From Paenibacillus herberti (GTDB taxonomy: Bacteria; Bacillota; Bacilli; Paenibacillales; Paenibacillaceae), in the NCBI RefSeq assembly GCF_002233675.1, contig NZ_NMUQ01000001.1, forward strand, positions 1,766,675-1,830,674: a stretch of DNA of 64,000 nt, written 5' to 3'. Of the stretch, positions 18,022-26,369 are shown one piece after another (positions within the stretch are counted from its first letter, which is position 1; every line of letters begins with the position of its first letter). Position numbers and translations under genes: made by a program. Below the pieces are notes generated by a model that saw only the letters and a list, made by a program, of their open reading frames with translations, was not told where the DNA came from and did not search any database.

Positions 18022-18038
18022 AACAAGGGGGAACTTAT

Positions 18039-18992
18039 ATGTTCGAACAACATCAATCTTATCAACGAATGTATAAAGAAGGTGCGCTTACGCTTGGTCT
18101 TCATCTACCTCTTGAAAATTATCAAATGAAAACTCCGACTATGGCGAACCAAATCGAGTTGGCGCAGGCTGCTGAAAACTATGGGTTCACTACATTGTGG
18201 CTCAGGGATGTCATATTAGAGGATCCCAATTTCTTGGACCCGGCTGTCGGTCAAATTTATGATATTTTGATTTATGGTACACATTTGCTTGGCCAAACGA
18301 AAAAAATTGCCCTTGGAACGTCTGCGCTTGTACTTCCACTTCGTCATCCGTTACGGATGGCGAAGGAGGCCGCTACAATCGAGGCACTCTTCCCAGAGAG
18401 GTTTATCATGGGAGTCTCCTCTGGAGACCGCCGCGCTGACTTTCTAGGGCTTGGAGTAGATCACCCTAGCCGCGGCGTTCAATTTAGAGAAGCGTTGTCT
18501 TATCTAGAAAAAATCCTTTATGAACATTATCCCGTGATCGACTCCCGTTATGGTCAAATCCAGCAAGCTACTCTCGTACCGAAGCTTCCACAAAAAATTC
18601 CAACCATGATAACCGGCTTTGCACAGCAAGACTTTGAATGGCTTGGACGTCATGGTGACGGATGGATGTATTACCCACAAGCCCCGATTCGACAGGCAGA
18701 AGTGATAAACTCATGGAGAGAATCAGCTATTAATCAAAACGATGTTGCCTTTCGTCCCTTCTCCATGCCGATGCATCTAGACTTGGCGGAAGATCCGAAT
18801 GAAGCGGCCACTCCGATCCGATTAGGTTTTAGAGTGGGAAGAAATAAATTGCTTGAGTTGTTAAAAGCATATCAAGATATTGGCGTTAATCATCTCTTCT
18901 TCGCGCTTTTTGATAGCGAGCGCCCAGCTGATGAAGTCATTCATGAGCTAGGTGAATATGTATTGCCTCATTTTCAACCTCATAACCAATAA
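18039..18992 (+). CDS. LLM-class flavin-dependent oxidoreductase (BA3436-type)
   Basis: 317 residues of luciferase-like TIM-barrel fold. Recognisable parts are LTLGLHLPLEN, the GTSALVLPLRHPLRMAKEAA strand-helix unit that shapes the flavin pocket, and FIMGVSSGDRRADF, typical of the BA3436 subgroup of luciferase-type oxidoreductases. It probably oxidises or reduces a small organic substrate using FMN or F420; the substrate is unknown. A GGGGG ribosome site precedes it. It is cotranscribed with the MFS exporter, so chemical modification and export may act on the same compound. Confidence 0.85.
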   Translation: MFEQHQSYQRMYKEGALTLGLHLPLENYQMKTPTMANQIELAQAAENYGFTTLWLRDVILEDPNFLDPAVGQIYDILIYGTHLLGQTKKIALGTSALVLPLRHPLRMAKEAATIEALFPERFIMGVSSGDRRADFLGLGVDHPSRGVQFREALSYLEKILYEHYPVIDSRYGQIQQATLVPKLPQKIPTMITGFAQQDFEWLGRHGDGWMYYPQAPIRQAEVINSWRESAINQNDVAFRPFSMPMHLDLAEDPNEAATPIRLGFRVGRNKLLELLKAYQDIGVNHLFFALFDSERPADEVIHELGEYVLPHFQPHNQ

Positions 18993-19007
18993 ACAATGAA
19001 AGAAAAA

Positions 19008-19053
19008 AAGAGCGAAGACGTAGCAGAATTAACGCTGCAACGTCTTCGCTCTT
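19008..19053 (-). terminator. Terminator of the PRISE reductase, possibly bidirectional
   Basis: A 14-bp stem AAGAGCGAAGACGT with an extended inner GCAG/CTGC part is followed by seven T residues on the minus strand. It lies between convergent genes and may also limit the LLM transcript. Confidence 0.8.
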
Positions 19054-19091
19054 ACTGTTTTGGCAGTTTTTGGGACAGCTGTCTCCACTAG

Positions 19092-20144
19092 TCATGGAAT
19101 AAGTTTTTGTTTCTTTAACTCATCCAATACGGAGAGCAGTTCCTTTTCAGAATCCAGCACTTCATGAAAACCAAATTGCTTCACTTTTGTCGTATCGGTA
19201 ATGATGTCATATTCGCTTCCTAAAACAAAATCACCGAACGGCCATGAGGCGATTTTTTCATAAGGTGTAGGGAACAAATCATATTTCTGAACCATGCTTG
19301 TCCAAGTTTCTTTTTGCAAAGGCATCAATTCTGTCAAAGAGATCGTTTGAATCGGTCCCTCTTCCATGCCGAAATACTTTGTCAGCGTAGGCCAGAGGTT
19401 TTCCCAGCGGAAGAAATCCCCATTGGTTATATTAAATACTTCAAAAGCGGTATGCTCTTGAGTGGCCGCCCATGCCGATGCGCGAGCGAGCAGAGAAGCA
19501 TCTGTAATCTGGATAAGCGCCCGGTATGCACCTTCTTTGCCTGGAAAGCGGAGAGGTAGTCCGAGTTCCTTGGAGACCGATGCATATACGGCGATTACCA
19601 TAGCGATACTCATTGGATTGCCAATGGATACTCCAGCAACGAGGTCAGGCCTTAGAATCGTCCAAGACCAGCTTTTTCCCACTTGATGGGTTCGCAAAAA
19701 ATCTTCCTGGTTATAATAAAAGTTCGGAGGAAGATGACGCGGATCGCTTTCCTTGGCCGGGGTTTTGAACTTGCCCAGATGCACCCCATAAACCTTAGCG
19801 CCTTGCATCATAATCACCCGCTCCAGCGAGTCTGACGTTTCTTCAACCGCCTTTACCACATTCGACAGCATACCCGTATTTACATCAATCTGTTCCTTGG
19901 AATGGGCGGGGAAATCCTGATAGGCTGCATAAAAGATATGCGTGATACCTTTAATTTCACTTAAGGCTGCTTTGGTTGCCTCCAGGTTTAACAGGTCCAG
20001 GCTGACATAACGCTCAGCATGTTTGTCCGGGATTGTTCTGGCTACGCCTATGGCATCCCATTCGTTCGAACTGCTTAGATGGTCTAGAATATAGCTTCCG
20101 ATGATGCCTGTTGCGCCTACAACTAGGGCTTTATAGTTGGACAT
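19092..20144 (-). CDS. SDR-family NAD(P)-dependent reductase, PRISE type
   Basis: 350 residues with the atypical extended-SDR coenzyme motif GATGIIGSYILDHL at the N-terminus. Instead of the usual YxxxK it has MMQGAKVYGVH and FYYNQEDFL, the layout of the PRISE group (progesterone 5-beta-reductase/iridoid synthase-like enone reductases). It probably reduces an activated C=C bond with NADPH. It is transcribed convergently to the LLM gene and downstream of the LysR regulator, 135 nt apart, with operator-like palindromes between them. Confidence 0.8.
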   Translation of the reverse strand: MSNYKALVVGATGIIGSYILDHLSSSNEWDAIGVARTIPDKHAERYVSLDLLNLEATKAALSEIKGITHIFYAAYQDFPAHSKEQIDVNTGMLSNVVKAVEETSDSLERVIMMQGAKVYGVHLGKFKTPAKESDPRHLPPNFYYNQEDFLRTHQVGKSWSWTILRPDLVAGVSIGNPMSIAMVIAVYASVSKELGLPLRFPGKEGAYRALIQITDASLLARASAWAATQEHTAFEVFNITNGDFFRWENLWPTLTKYFGMEEGPIQTISLTELMPLQKETWTSMVQKYDLFPTPYEKIASWPFGDFVLGSEYDIITDTTKVKQFGFHEVLDSEKELLSVLDELKKQKLIP

Positions 20145-20250
20145 AAACTGTATATCCTCCTTAAGAATAATACTTTTTGGATGTTTGTCCTCTTCTTACG
20201 TTGTCATTGTATGCCTTTCCTATATATAAATCCAATTATGAAATAGATAG

Positions 20251-20270
20251 TTATCGATAAATATATTTAT
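20251..20270. promoter_or_regulatory. Two overlapping AT palindromes upstream of the PRISE reductase
   Basis: TTATCGATAA (20251-20260) and ATAAATATATTTAT (20257-20270) are perfect palindromes in the 135-nt gap between the reductase start and the LysR stop. They fit LysR-type operator geometry and could bind the adjacent regulator, which is an inference. Confidence 0.35.
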
Positions 20271-20279
20271 GCATATTCA

Positions 20280-21152
20280 TCAAATATGCTCATATAGAAT
20301 TTTAATAATCTCCTGTATAGGAGACACATGTTTATGTTTCAGCTTATAGGCAATAAAAAACTCATTGTTCACTTTTAACTCCCCGAAAATGATTTTCGCT
20401 TTGGACAGATCGGCTGCATGTTCCAAAATGTAAGTAGGAAGTACGCCTAAACCCGCGCCACTTTCGATGGCTCTAAGAATCAAATCATTATTCGGAATAA
20501 TATGTACGGGTCTGAGCAGCGGCCTCTTTTTAAAATGCTCCCTCCAAATTCGCCTGATCATCGGCAGCTCCAAGCCATAACTCAGCCAATTCTGAGCAGA
20601 CAGCCATTTTTCTATGGCCGCTCGGTCCATCGCATCCGGGATCGCATACGATTCTGGGGCCACAATGACGAATGTTTCATCCATTAATTTCAAATACTCA
20701 ATGCCTGGTGTAGGAACTTTTTGGGAAGTAATAATCAGTTCCAACTTGTCATCTTTTAATAGCTCCAGCAGTTGATGCGCCTCACTGAACTCTAACACGG
20801 TACGTATGTTCAATTTATGAAGCAGCGGCAGTATTTTAGCGTTAAAAAATTCATGATGGGTTCCAATTTTCACAACAGCAAGAGTTGGTAAGGAAGCGCC
20901 TTTCAAATTCATTGTAGCCATGTCCAAGGACTCGATGAGTGGGGCCAATTGTGAATACAGCTCTTTTCCTCGCTCCGTGGGAACTATTTTTCTAGAAATT
21001 CTCTTGAATAGCTTCTCCCCTACCTCTGCCTCTAATGCAGCCAAATGTTGGCTCATCGCCGGTTGCGTCATCATGCGCGTTTTCGCAGCTTCAGACACAG
21101 AGTTATGCTTATAGATAGCAATAAAGCTTCGATACCATTCGTAATCCACCAT
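20280..21152 (-). CDS. LysR-family transcriptional regulator
   Basis: About 290 residues. The N-terminal winged helix is canonical (SVSEAAKTRMMTQPAMSQHLAALEAEVGEKLFKR), followed by a periplasmic-binding-like effector domain (THHEFFNAKILPLL onward). The ATG at 21152 after GAGGGAG places the helix-turn-helix at residues 17-36, the usual place; an upstream extension lacks a site. It is most likely the regulator of the PRISE reductase downstream on the same strand. Confidence 0.9.
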   Translation of the reverse strand: MVDYEWYRSFIAIYKHNSVSEAAKTRMMTQPAMSQHLAALEAEVGEKLFKRISRKIVPTERGKELYSQLAPLIESLDMATMNLKGASLPTLAVVKIGTHHEFFNAKILPLLHKLNIRTVLEFSEAHQLLELLKDDKLELIITSQKVPTPGIEYLKLMDETFVIVAPESYAIPDAMDRAAIEKWLSAQNWLSYGLELPMIRRIWREHFKKRPLLRPVHIIPNNDLILRAIESGAGLGVLPTYILEHAADLSKAKIIFGELKVNNEFFIAYKLKHKHVSPIQEIIKILYEHI

Positions 21153-21344
21153 AGAGTTACTCCCTCTCAAATCTGAAAATTTCTCCATAAAATCGGGCAT
21201 ATTCATCGTGTCATTCTCTAACTCTATTGCATTAACTATAGTAAGAGTTTTATTTTCGTAAAACTGACGAGTGATGTCTTACTTAACCTGCACGTTTTAA
21301 CTTGCTCCATCGATTTTATTTTAGCAAATTAGGAGGATTGACAA

Positions 21345-21833
21345 ATGAACGAAAGCGCTCAATATGTATCAATCAGCAATTATAAAGGCTCGCTTGGCAT
21401 CATTCTTGTGTTATTCATTCTTTTGGTAATTGTAACAAATGTCTTCTTCAGTCCTTTCCAAGAGGATCCCCCTCAGGATGACGATTTATCAACATTAGGA
21501 TCTGTTTCAATCGACGTCAAAAACGGTACAGGAAGTTATTTAATGACCTCAACTAGCCTGACAGGAGATTTCGAAGCTCCGGGTCCTTCTCCTCACACAA
21601 TCCAGCCAGGAGGAAGGTATAACTTTCAGCTATTAACAACTTCTCACGCTTCAGCTATTGCTATATACAACATAACTTCTACAAATGGAGTACGTGTGGG
21701 AGGGGCTGTAATAACTATGAGCTGGGCAAGCCGAGGAATAGTTTTTAAATATGGAGTAGCTAATGCTACTGTAACCGGTCCATTTAAAGTTGTTAAAGAA
21801 GACGCACCAATTGTTAGAATCGATAATGCATAA
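21345..21833 (+). CDS. YjcZ-like hydrophobic core fused to a beta-rich outer domain
   Basis: 162 residues. Residues 14-36 (KGSLGIILVLFILLVIVTNV) match the hydrophobic core of YjcZ-family sporulation peptides, which are usually only 30-50 residues long. Here it is followed by an acidic PPQDDD linker and about 105 Ser/Thr/Gly/Val-rich residues with alternating polarity, starting SVSIDVKNGTGSYL. The layout recalls aegerolysin-like beta-sandwich domains (V-x-V-x-N...I-x-PGG), but that link is only suggestive. A clear AGGAGG precedes the ATG. It may be a spore or membrane surface protein. Confidence 0.6.
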   Translation: MNESAQYVSISNYKGSLGIILVLFILLVIVTNVFFSPFQEDPPQDDDLSTLGSVSIDVKNGTGSYLMTSTSLTGDFEAPGPSPHTIQPGGRYNFQLLTTSHASAIAIYNITSTNGVRVGGAVITMSWASRGIVFKYGVANATVTGPFKVVKEDAPIVRIDNA

Positions 21834-21870
21834 TTTAATTCAGACTCCCTAACCCGTTAAAAAAATCAAT

Positions 21871-21950
21871 AAAAAAAGCCACCCCGAAGGGTGGCACGCA
21901 CTCATGATGAGTGCTTAAGTAGGATAGGAGTGGAGAGAAACCATACTGTA
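21871..21950 (-). ncRNA. Candidate catabolite-controlled small RNA
   Basis: Between a perfect promoter and a perfect terminator lie about 80 nt without a credible ORF. The 5' part is a pyrimidine-rich single strand (TTTCTCTCCACTCCTATCCT, minus strand, 21940-21921), then comes a 7-bp hairpin GCACTCA/TGAGTGC (21898-21914), and then the terminator GCCACCC-TTCG-GGGTGGC (21878-21895) with a seven-T run. The pyrimidine tract could pair with purine-rich Shine-Dalgarno regions of target mRNAs. No known RNA family was recognised. Confidence 0.7.
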
Positions 21951-21955
21951 CCTTT

Positions 21956-21996
21956 ATTATATGTATCCGTTTACAATTTGTCAATAAGCGTTTTCA
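21956..21996 (-). promoter_or_regulatory. Consensus promoter with a CcpA (cre) site in the spacer
   Basis: On the minus strand TTGACA (21984-21979) and TATAAT (21961-21956) are 17 nt apart, a perfect sigma-A promoter. The spacer holds TTGTAAACGGATACAT (21976-21961), which fits the cre consensus WTGNNARCGNWWWCAW at every position. A second, imperfect half-site TGAAAACGCTT lies just upstream (21996-21986). CcpA bound there would block polymerase, so expression should rise when preferred sugars are gone. Confidence 0.75.
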
Positions 21997-22034
21997 TTTT
22001 AAATTTTGAGGAACAAATTCCACTTTCAGGACGT

Positions 22035-22065
22035 CAAAAAGCCCCAGCAGCACCGGGGCTTTTTG
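22035..22065. terminator. Terminator of the tyrA end of the supraoperon
   Basis: CAAAAAGCCCC and its complement GGGGCTTTTTG form a symmetric stem with T-runs on both strands, 5 nt beyond the tyrA stop. It ends the aromatic operon. Confidence 0.9.
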
Positions 22066-22069
22066 TCTA

Positions 22070-23164
22070 TTAAGTAACTCTTACGACGTAATTAAACGCC
22101 TCTAGCACTTCAACTGCCTGATCCAGATCGCCTTGTGTGCGGAAGCTCAGTCTGAGCACACCCGGTACATCCATACGGGTCTCGATAATTTGAAGATTAC
22201 TCAGGCTGATATTCCGGTTGCCGAGCTCGGTGGCGATTTTGCCGATAATACCAGGATGATCCGGTACATCCATATAACATTCGTAAATGGATTGCAGCAC
22301 ACCCTTACGACGCTCCGGCAAGCTGCTACGGAACTCTCCTGCGCTACGGAATGCTCCACTGATTGCCTCGCCATCCTCTGAACGAAGAATGTCTGCAAGC
22401 CGATTGAGCTCTCCTCCCCACTCTTCCAGCAGACGCAACACGATTACCCGATTCTCAAGCAGAATATCCCGCCAAACGATAGGATCGCTGGAAGCGATGC
22501 GCGTAATATCGCGGAATCCGCCAGCAGCAAGCATCGCATAACCGCCGTTGCCCTCATTATAACGACTCACCTGATTAACAAGCGCTGCCGCAATGAGATG
22601 CGGCAAATGGCTGATCGCGCCGACAATCTCGTCATGTTCTTTTGGGTTCATATGCACGATTTTGGCGCGAGTAAGGCGCAGCAGATAGCTCAGTCGGTCC
22701 ACTGCCTCGGGAGGTGTATTCTCATCCGGTGTAAGTACATAGTACGCATTCTCGAACAGAATCGCACTCGCTGCCTCCACGCCCGCACGCTCTGAGCCTG
22801 CCATGGGATGGCCGCCGATAAAAACGGCGTCTCCCCATTTAATAGTTGAAACCGCGGCTGCCACGCCGGCCTTCGTGCTGCCAACATCCGTCAGGATACA
22901 TCCGCTTTTGAGAGGCATGAGACTTATGCGCTGCGCGTAGTCCGTCAGCATGCCTACCGGTACACATAGAAAAATATAATCAGCGCCGTGCACCGCTTCT
23001 TCGAGCGATGTCGTCGCTTCATCAACTACACCTAAACGCACATACTTATCCGCCGATTCCTGGCGGTAGGAATACCCTGTTACCCGTAGGCCGGGCTGTC
23101 CTTTAAAACAAAGGGCAAGAGAGCCGCCGATAAGGCCAGCTCCGATAATCGCTATTTTAGTCAT
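22070..23164 (-). CDS. tyrA: Prephenate dehydrogenase with ACT domain
   Basis: Converts prephenate to 4-hydroxyphenylpyruvate with NAD+ for tyrosine. The N-terminal GAGLIGGSLAL binds NAD; GGHPMAGSERAGVEAA holds the catalytic His region; the C-terminal 75 residues (MDVPDHPGIIGKIATELGNR) form an ACT domain, the usual site for tyrosine feedback. About 364 residues. The ATG at 23164 lies just after the hisC stop, with an in-frame TTG one codon upstream. It is the last gene of the supraoperon; the EPSP synthase that follows it in Bacillus is not here. Confidence 0.95.
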   Translation of the reverse strand: MTKIAIIGAGLIGGSLALCFKGQPGLRVTGYSYRQESADKYVRLGVVDEATTSLEEAVHGADYIFLCVPVGMLTDYAQRISLMPLKSGCILTDVGSTKAGVAAAVSTIKWGDAVFIGGHPMAGSERAGVEAASAILFENAYYVLTPDENTPPEAVDRLSYLLRLTRAKIVHMNPKEHDEIVGAISHLPHLIAAALVNQVSRYNEGNGGYAMLAAGGFRDITRIASSDPIVWRDILLENRVIVLRLLEEWGGELNRLADILRSEDGEAISGAFRSAGEFRSSLPERRKGVLQSIYECYMDVPDHPGIIGKIATELGNRNISLSNLQIIETRMDVPGVLRLSFRTQGDLDQAVEVLEAFNYVVRVT

Positions 23165-23168
23165 CAAC

Positions 23169-24266
23169 TTACTGCCGCACCGCCGCTTCCTTCAATACTT
23201 CCTCCAAAGCAGAGATGAATTTGCGGTTCGCTTCGGCTGTACCGATCGACACTCGCAAATAAGTCGGAGACTTGGCCCATCCAGCACGGGTAATGAAACC
23301 GCGACGCAGCAGAAGATCAAACGCCTCACGAGAAGGCATACCGACGTCGACCATAATGAAATTGGCCTGTGTCGGGTAGTAGGAGAGTCCCAAGCGAGCA
23401 AATTCGCCCTGCAAGTAATCCCGCTGCTGCAGGTTGTTCTCACGGCAGCTGCTGACGAATTCTTGGTCGCCAAGCGCAGCCTTGGCCGCAGCCTGAGCTA
23501 CACGCGCCGTATTAAACGGCTCGCGTACAAGATTAATCGAATGGATAACATCCGGCTGAGCGATACCGTAACCGATGCGCAGCGCAGCCAAGCCGTATAT
23601 TTTTGAGAAGGTGCGAAGTAGAATTAGGTTCGGGTAACGCTCCAACAGCTTGATGCTGTCCGGGTATTCTGGATCGTCGACAAAATGGCAGTAAGCCTCG
23701 TCCAACACGCATAAAACATGTCCCGGCAGCTTATCCATGAACTCGACCAGCTCCGCCTCGGTCACGATTGTACCCGTCGGATTGTTCGGAGAGCAGACCC
23801 AGATAAGCTTCGTCTTGTCGGTCACCGCTGCCAGCATCGCCGGTAAATCCTGCCGTCCGTCGATGAGTGGAATCTCTTTGAGAACCGCATTCTCAACCTC
23901 TGCATTATGACGGTATTGCGAGAAAGTCTCGTCAGCCATTACCGTCTCGTCTCCAGGCTCCAGATAAGCGCGCGCGAGCATGAGGATAATCTCGTCTGCA
24001 CCGTTGCCCCAGATCAACTGATTCGGGTGGACGCCGAGATGCTGCGCCATCGCAGCTGTCAGCTCCACGCTCGCTCCATCCGGATAAATGCTGCTGTTGT
24101 CGATCTCCGCTATAATAGCCTGCTTGGCGCTAGGAGAGCTGCCATATGGATTTTCGTTGGAGGCAAGCTTGATGACCTCAGTCAGGCCAAGCTCCCGTTT
24201 AACATCCTCTACCGGCTTCCCTGGCTGGTAGACTGGCAAATGGACGATATTTCGTTTGGTCTTCAT
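23169..24266 (-). CDS. hisC: Histidinol-phosphate aminotransferase (also aromatic aminotransferase)
   Basis: A PLP enzyme of 365 residues. LASNENPYG is at the N-terminus, SPNNPTG lies in the cofactor pocket, and FSKIYGLAALRIGYG contains the PLP-binding Lys. In Bacillus the copy in this supraoperon serves both histidine and aromatic amino-acid transamination, which explains its place between trpA and tyrA. A gap of about 104 nt separates it from trpA, longer than other gaps in the operon, with no terminator seen. Confidence 0.95.
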   Translation of the reverse strand: MKTKRNIVHLPVYQPGKPVEDVKRELGLTEVIKLASNENPYGSSPSAKQAIIAEIDNSSIYPDGASVELTAAMAQHLGVHPNQLIWGNGADEIILMLARAYLEPGDETVMADETFSQYRHNAEVENAVLKEIPLIDGRQDLPAMLAAVTDKTKLIWVCSPNNPTGTIVTEAELVEFMDKLPGHVLCVLDEAYCHFVDDPEYPDSIKLLERYPNLILLRTFSKIYGLAALRIGYGIAQPDVIHSINLVREPFNTARVAQAAAKAALGDQEFVSSCRENNLQQRDYLQGEFARLGLSYYPTQANFIMVDVGMPSREAFDLLLRRGFITRAGWAKSPTYLRVSIGTAEANRKFISALEEVLKEAAVRQ

Positions 24267-24370
24267 GGATGGTTCACCTCATAAAAAGTAGGATTCCGCT
24301 TCACGCGTCATGCCTTCTATTGTCTCATAATTGACGTGAAGTTGAAAGCACTTTAAAGCGGTGCACCAAG

Positions 24371-25177
24371 TCAGATTCGCAAAGAGGCAACAAAACGGCC
24401 GATTTGCGAGATGCCGTCCCTGTATGTGTCTTCTTTTAGCAACAGTGGCAATGCTTCCTCTACCTGGCGAACGATCGCGCTTCCTACGATAACACCGTCG
24501 GCATGTTTGCTCATCCGCTCTACCTGGTCACGGCTGCTGATACCGAAGCCGACTGCAATTGGCAGCGGCGTCGCTTCGCGCACCGACTGTAGGAATTCTT
24601 CGATGCCGCTGTGGAACTCACTGCGCATGCCGGTCACGCCGAGCGAGCTGACACAATAGACAAAACCTTGCGCCAAGGCTGCGATGCGCTGCACTCTGGC
24701 TTTGGAGGTTGGAGCGACTAACGGGATGAGATGAATGCCGGCTTCTGCCGCCATCTCACGCACCTCGCCGTCCTCTTCGATCGGCAGATCAGGAATAATG
24801 AGGCCGCTGATCCCTTTTTCATGAATGAGGGTGAAGAATCGCTCCAAGCCATATTGCAAAATAGGATTAAAATAGCTGAACAGTATGAACGGCATCTTAA
24901 CGCCAGCCGCTGCTGCTTGAGCGGCAACCTCGACGCATGCCTCCAGCGTTACCGGCCCACGGAGCGCGCGCTCCGAGGCTTGCTGGATGACCGGCCCGTC
25001 CGCAAGCGGATCGGAATAAGGAACACCAAGCTCCACCATATCCGCGCCGCTCCGCTCCAGCTCGATGATGATATCCACTGTCGTTTTCAGATCGGGATCA
25101 CCTGTAGTTATAAACGGAATGAGCGCCGTGCGGCCTTCTGACTTCAGCTTGTGGAAAACCTCATCAATGCGATTCAT
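24371..25177 (-). CDS. trpA: Tryptophan synthase alpha subunit
   Basis: Releases indole from indole-glycerol phosphate and passes it to TrpB. At 268 residues, the TIM barrel shows the catalytic Glu in [16 protein letters not shown] and the phosphate loop [11 protein letters not shown]. Its start overlaps the end of trpB by 14 nt, so the subunits are translationally coupled. It is the last of the six trp genes. Confidence 0.97.
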   Translation of the reverse strand: MNRIDEVFHKLKSEGRTALIPFITTGDPDLKTTVDIIIELERSGADMVELGVPYSDPLADGPVIQQASERALRGPVTLEACVEVAAQAAAAGVKMPFILFSYFNPILQYGLERFFTLIHEKGISGLIIPDLPIEEDGEVREMAAEAGIHLIPLVAPTSKARVQRIAALAQGFVYCVSSLGVTGMRSEFHSGIEEFLQSVREATPLPIAVGFGISSRDQVERMSKHADGVIVGSAIVRQVEEALPLLLKEDTYRDGISQIGRFVASLRI

Positions 25178-26369
25178 GCTTTTGTCCTCCCAAATAGCTC
25201 ATAATCGCTTCCACGTCCTTGTCGCCGCGCCCGGACAGGGAGACAACAATCGTCTGATCAGGGGGCAATGTTGGAGCCAGCTTCATGACCTGGGCGATCG
25301 CATGCGCCGATTCCAGCGCCGGAATGATACCCTCGGTGCGGCTCAGCAGCTGCAGTGCCTCCAAAGCTTCCGCGTCCGTTACTGGAACATACTCTGCTCG
25401 GCCTGAATCTTTGAGATAAGCATGCTCGGGTCCGATACCCGGATAATCCAGTCCAGCCGAGATGGAATGAGCTGGTTGAACCTGTCCCGCATCGTCTTGA
25501 AGCACATAGCTGAGAGAACCTTGGAATACGCCATGGCGACCGAGCGTCATCGTTGCTGCATGCTCAAGTGTATCAATGCCGCGTCCAGCTGCCTCGACAC
25601 CGACCAGCTTCACCGACTCGTCCCCTACAAATGGATAAAAAATACCAATTGCATTGCTGCCTCCGCCTACAGCGGCTACAACATAGTCCGGAAGACGGCC
25701 TTCCTCACGCAGAATCTGCTCTCTGGCTTCATCGCCGATAATGCGCTGGAAGTCGCGCACCATCATCGGATAAGGATGCGGTCCTGTAACGGAGCCAAGA
25801 ATATAGTAGGTGTCATCCACATGGCTGACCCAATAACGCAGCGTTTCGTTACAAGCATCCTTCAGCGTACGCGTTCCGGACAGTACCGGCACGACCTCCG
25901 CTCCCAGCAGCTGCATACGGAATACGTTCAATTGCTGGCGCTTTGTGTCTTCCTCACCCATGAATACTTTACATTCCATGCCGAGCAGCGCAGCGATAGT
26001 CGCCGAGGCGACGCCATGTTGGCCAGCTCCGGTTTCAGCGATAATTTTCTTTTTGCCCATCCGTTTGGCCAGGACGCCTTGTCCGATCGTATTGTTGATC
26101 TTATGTGCGCCAGTGTGGTTGAGATCCTCACGCTTCAGCAAAATCTTGGCGCCGCCCAGATGCTGCGTCAAACGCTCCGCGTAGTACAACGAGGTGGGAC
26201 GTCCGGAATACTTGCTAAGCAAATAGCGGACCTCTTCCTGGAATTTCGGATCATTGGAATAATGTTTATAAGCTTCCTCCAATTCAAAAAGCGCGTTCAT
26301 CAACGTTTCCGGCACATAACGTCCACCGAATTTGCCAAAGCGCCCGTTCCCATCAGGTACCTTATTCAT
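25164..26369 (-). CDS. trpB: Tryptophan synthase beta subunit
   Basis: Joins indole and serine to make tryptophan using PLP. 401 residues, with the PLP lysine in [14 protein letters not shown], the substrate loop [10 protein letters not shown] and the phosphate-binding VGGGSNAIG. This is the standard TrpB1 length. It overlaps the trpF stop by 4 nt and trpA by 14 nt. Confidence 0.97.
   Translation of the reverse strand: MNKVPDGNGRFGKFGGRYVPETLMNALFELEEAYKHYSNDPKFQEEVRYLLSKYSGRPTSLYYAERLTQHLGGAKILLKREDLNHTGAHKINNTIGQGVLAKRMGKKKIIAETGAGQHGVASATIAALLGMECKVFMGEEDTKRQQLNVFRMQLLGAEVVPVLSGTRTLKDACNETLRYWVSHVDDTYYILGSVTGPHPYPMMVRDFQRIIGDEAREQILREEGRLPDYVVAAVGGGSNAIGIFYPFVGDESVKLVGVEAAGRGIDTLEHAATMTLGRHGVFQGSLSYVLQDDAGQVQPAHSISAGLDYPGIGPEHAYLKDSGRAEYVPVTDAEALEALQLLSRTEGIIPALESAHAIAQVMKLAPTLPPDQTIVVSLSGRGDKDVEAIMSYLGGQKHESH

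Noticed and set aside
21921-21949. 9-codon peptide (MVSLHSYPT) within the small RNA
   Set aside because: No Shine-Dalgarno sequence precedes it; the structure is better explained as non-coding.
21891-22073. 60-codon plus-strand ORF over the small-RNA promoter
   Set aside because: No ribosome site, and it covers a promoter, a cre site and two terminators.
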